Positions 62,185 through 64,000 of a stretch of 64,000 nt of DNA are shown piece by piece. Numbering within the stretch: position 1 is the first letter of the stretch; each line of letters starts with the position of its first letter. The notes below the pieces were generated by a model that saw only the letters and a list, made by a program, of their open reading frames with translations, was not told where the DNA came from and ran no database searches. The stretch comes from JACVRW01 sp963803245 (GTDB lineage Bacteria > Actinomycetota > Thermoleophilia > Solirubrobacterales > Thermoleophilaceae), in the NCBI GenBank assembly GCA_963803245.1, contig CAWDLI010000015.1:124001-188000 (forward strand), in the 5' to 3' direction. A program made the position numbers and the translations under genes.

Positions 62185-63296
62185 GTGCGTGGTCTCGCCG
62201 TGGTGATGCTCGCGTTCGGGTTGGGAGGCACTGCGCTCTTTTCCTTCCTCGGATGCGGCGGGGAAGGACTCGTCCGAGCTCGGACAGCCCCGCGGACTCC
62301 CCGCTCGAGCCCGGGCCACCAGCGCCTCGAACGCGCTTCCTGGATCGCTACGTCCTCGAGGACGGCCGCGTGAGCCGGATCGACCAGGGCGGCGACACCG
62401 TCGGCGAGGGACAGGCGTACGGGATGCTGATCGCGGCCGCCGTGGGCGACTAGGAGCGATTCGACTCGATCTGGACCTGGACGAAGGACAACATCGTCCG
62501 CGCCGGACGGACTCATCTCGTTCCTGTGGCGCGACGGCCAGCGTGGAGGATCCCGAGGCGGCCGCCGACGCGGACGTGGACGCGGCCCGCGCGCTGCTCG
62601 CCGCCGCGTGCCGGTTCGATCGGCCCGCGTACCGCAAGGAGGCGCTGGCACTCGGCGAGGCGATCATGGACGAGGAGACCGCCTCGTTCCAGGGCGCCCC
62701 GGTCCTCACGGCCGGCCCCTGGGCGGTCAAGGACCCGATCACGCTGAACCCCAGCTACTTCTCGCCCGCCACCTTCGCGGCCCTGGGCGACGCCTCGCGC
62801 GACGGCCGCTGGGGCAGCCTCTCGGCCACCTCGCGCTCCGTCACCGACATCCTGATGCAGGCTCCGACGCTGCTGCCACCCGACTGGGCACAGCTCGACG
62901 GGGACAAGCCGGTGCCGATCGGCTCGCCCGGCCAGCCCGGGGGCGACTCCCCGGTTCGGCTTCGACGCCGCGCGCACGCTCATCCGCATGGCCGAGGACC
63001 CCGACCCCGCCGGCCGGCGGATCGCCGCCGGGGCGTGGCCCGTGTTCGAAGGGCGCAAGCCGGCCGAGATTCCGGTCGAGCACGACCTCACCGGCAAGCC
63101 GATCGGCGACAACCCCCATCCCATGGGGCTCGTGGCGGCCGCCGGCGCGGCCGATGCCGCCGGCCAGACTCGCCAGCGGGACGCGCTGCTGGGCGCGGCC
63201 GACGCCCTGGACAAGCGCCAGCCCACGTACTACGGCGCGGCGTGGGCGGCGCTCGGCCGGATCATGCTCACCTCGAACGCCCTCGACTGCTCCTAG
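62185..63296 (+). pseudogene. GH8 endoglucanase (BcsZ-like), multiply disrupted
   Basis: Pieces of one family 8 glycoside hydrolase occur in order in different frames: a signal-like start with a possible lipobox (FSFLGCGG), FLDRYVLEDGRVSRIDQGG with the catalytic GEGQAYGMLIAAA, an in-frame TAG at 62451 just before ERFDSIWTWT, LISFLWRDGQ, DADVDAARALLAAACRF, NPSYFSPATFAAL, and the C-terminal GRKPAEIPVEHDL to TYYGAAWAALGRIM. At least four frame changes and one stop codon are needed to read it. BcsZ-type enzymes trim nascent cellulose, which fits the upstream GT2 gene. Whether the gene is dead or the sequence is poor cannot be decided here. Confidence 0.72.
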
Positions 63297-63299
63297 GCG

Positions 63300-64000
63300 C
63301 TAGCGCGGCTCGCCCACGGCCGCCAGCGCCTGCTCCCCGAATTCCGCCGCCGATGGACGGGTGTCGGGTGCCTTGGCCAGGCGAGCGCAGGATCAGGTCG
63401 TCCAGCCGCCGGGGCACCTCGGGCCGCGCCTCGCGCGCCGACGGCGGCTCGGCGTTGATGTGGGCCCACATCTTGGCCATCCCGCCCGTCTCCCCCGCGT
63501 ATGGGGCCGCGCCGGTGAGCATCTCGTAGAGGACGCAGGCGAGCCCGTAGACGTCTCCGCGTGACGTGGCCTCGTTGCCCTCGATCTGCTCCGGTGCGAC
63601 GTAGTCGACGGTGCCCAGCATCTGCGCCGCGGCCGTGAGCCCCGACGCCGAGTCGGCCCGCTTCGTCAGCCCGAAGTCCGTGAGGTAGACGTGATCCTCG
63701 GAGGTCACGATCAGGTTCGACGGCTTCACGTCCCGGTGAATGAGCTCCTTCTCGTGGGCCACCTCGAGCGCGGAGGCCACCTGCGCCGCCAGCCGCGCCG
63801 CACGCGCCGGCTCGATTGGGCCGTCGCGCCGGATCAGGGTGCCGAGCTCGGTGCCGTCGACCCAGCGGGTGGCGATGAAGACGGTTCCGTCCTGCTCGCC
63901 GGCCTCGTAGAGCGGGACGATGTTGGGGTGGTCGAGCGCCGCCACCGTCCTGGCCTCGCGGCGCAGACGCTCGCGGACCACCGGGTCGTGAGCCGTCTCG
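63300..64000 (-). CDS. Ser/Thr protein kinase, 5' end beyond the window, frameshifted
   Basis: The C-terminal two thirds of a Hanks-type kinase catalytic domain. It includes the helix C region RERLRREARTVAALDHPNIV, HRDVKPSNL, TDFGLTKR and APEQIEG. It ends shortly after the catalytic domain without a membrane helix, so the kinase may be soluble. One extra base near 63385 moves the frame; the corrected end reads SLAKAPDTRPSAAEFGEQAL and stops at 63300. It is convergent with the GH8 gene, three bases apart. The N-terminal lobe, including the ATP-binding lysine, lies outside. It is the fourth kinase of this type in the window. Confidence 0.85.

Overview
The window is about 64 kb of very GC-rich DNA with strong G/C third-position bias, many GTG and TTG starts and dense gene packing. 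The gene set suggests a high-GC actinobacterium. My best guess is class Thermoleophilia (Solirubrobacterales-like), from family resemblance only: an AbiEi-like/DUF559 protein, DUF6458, DUF6529, DUF3467, several membrane Ser/Thr kinases and HD-GYP signalling. I found no rRNA, tRNA, CRISPR array, insertion sequence or prophage.

Layout. 0-9 kb: 3' end of ccdA, an MFS transporter, argS-rlmH, a DUF3467 protein, an MBL-fold lactonase-like enzyme, an AbiEi/DUF559 protein, and M28 and M48 membrane peptidases. 8.4-10.8 kb: a tightly overlapping phosphoesterase - Thr-rich lipoprotein - Ser/Thr kinase operon. 10.8-20 kb: tgt (frameshifted), a small heat-shock protein, and the minus-strand series uvrC-rapZ-gap-pgk-tpiA-gpmI (lower glycolysis joined to DNA repair and the RapZ regulator). 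20-31 kb: DUF5069-cupin fusion, MaoC, tatA, enoyl-CoA hydratase, several cell-wall and secreted proteins (two transglycosylase-type proteins, one a TadE-VanY-SLT fusion, and an L,D-transpeptidase), GDSL hydrolase, aldo/keto reductase, Nudix. 31-36 kb: VOC, methyltransferase, ABC-2 exporter, GNAT, MBL. 35.7-41.3 kb: a GH3 glucosidase and a large HD-GYP receptor with seven Ig-like extracytoplasmic repeats. 41-50 kb: NmrA reductase, LuxR/AAA regulator, ECF sigma factor plus cupin, acyltransferase, lipase, and a broken iron-siderophore ABC locus. 50-64 kb: DUF6529 plus cytochrome c, a Ser/Thr kinase with a CHRD-like ectodomain, phosphoglucomutase, a Ser/Thr kinase with a beta-propeller ectodomain, GH15, a cyclic-nucleotide-binding protein, a GT39 / cellulose-synthase-like GT2 / GH8 polysaccharide block, and a fourth kinase running off the right edge.

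Two themes recur. First, surface sensing is linked to envelope and polysaccharide metabolism: four Ser/Thr kinases, an HD-GYP receptor, a cyclic-nucleotide-binding protein and an ECF sigma factor lie among glycan enzymes and cell-wall hydrolases. Second, at least nineteen genes have a TANNNT-type -10 box only 6-11 nt before the start codon, which predicts widespread leaderless transcription.

The most novel-looking item is a 51-nt palindromic repeat present twice, about 51.5 kb apart (5054-5104 and 56601-56651, 42/51 identical). One copy sits on the start of the AbiEi-like/DUF559 gene. Caution: many genes carry single-base frameshifts, increasingly dense towards the right end, so sequence or assembly error is likely. 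When single-base indels are corrected, all seven genes tested regain an intact length in whole codons.
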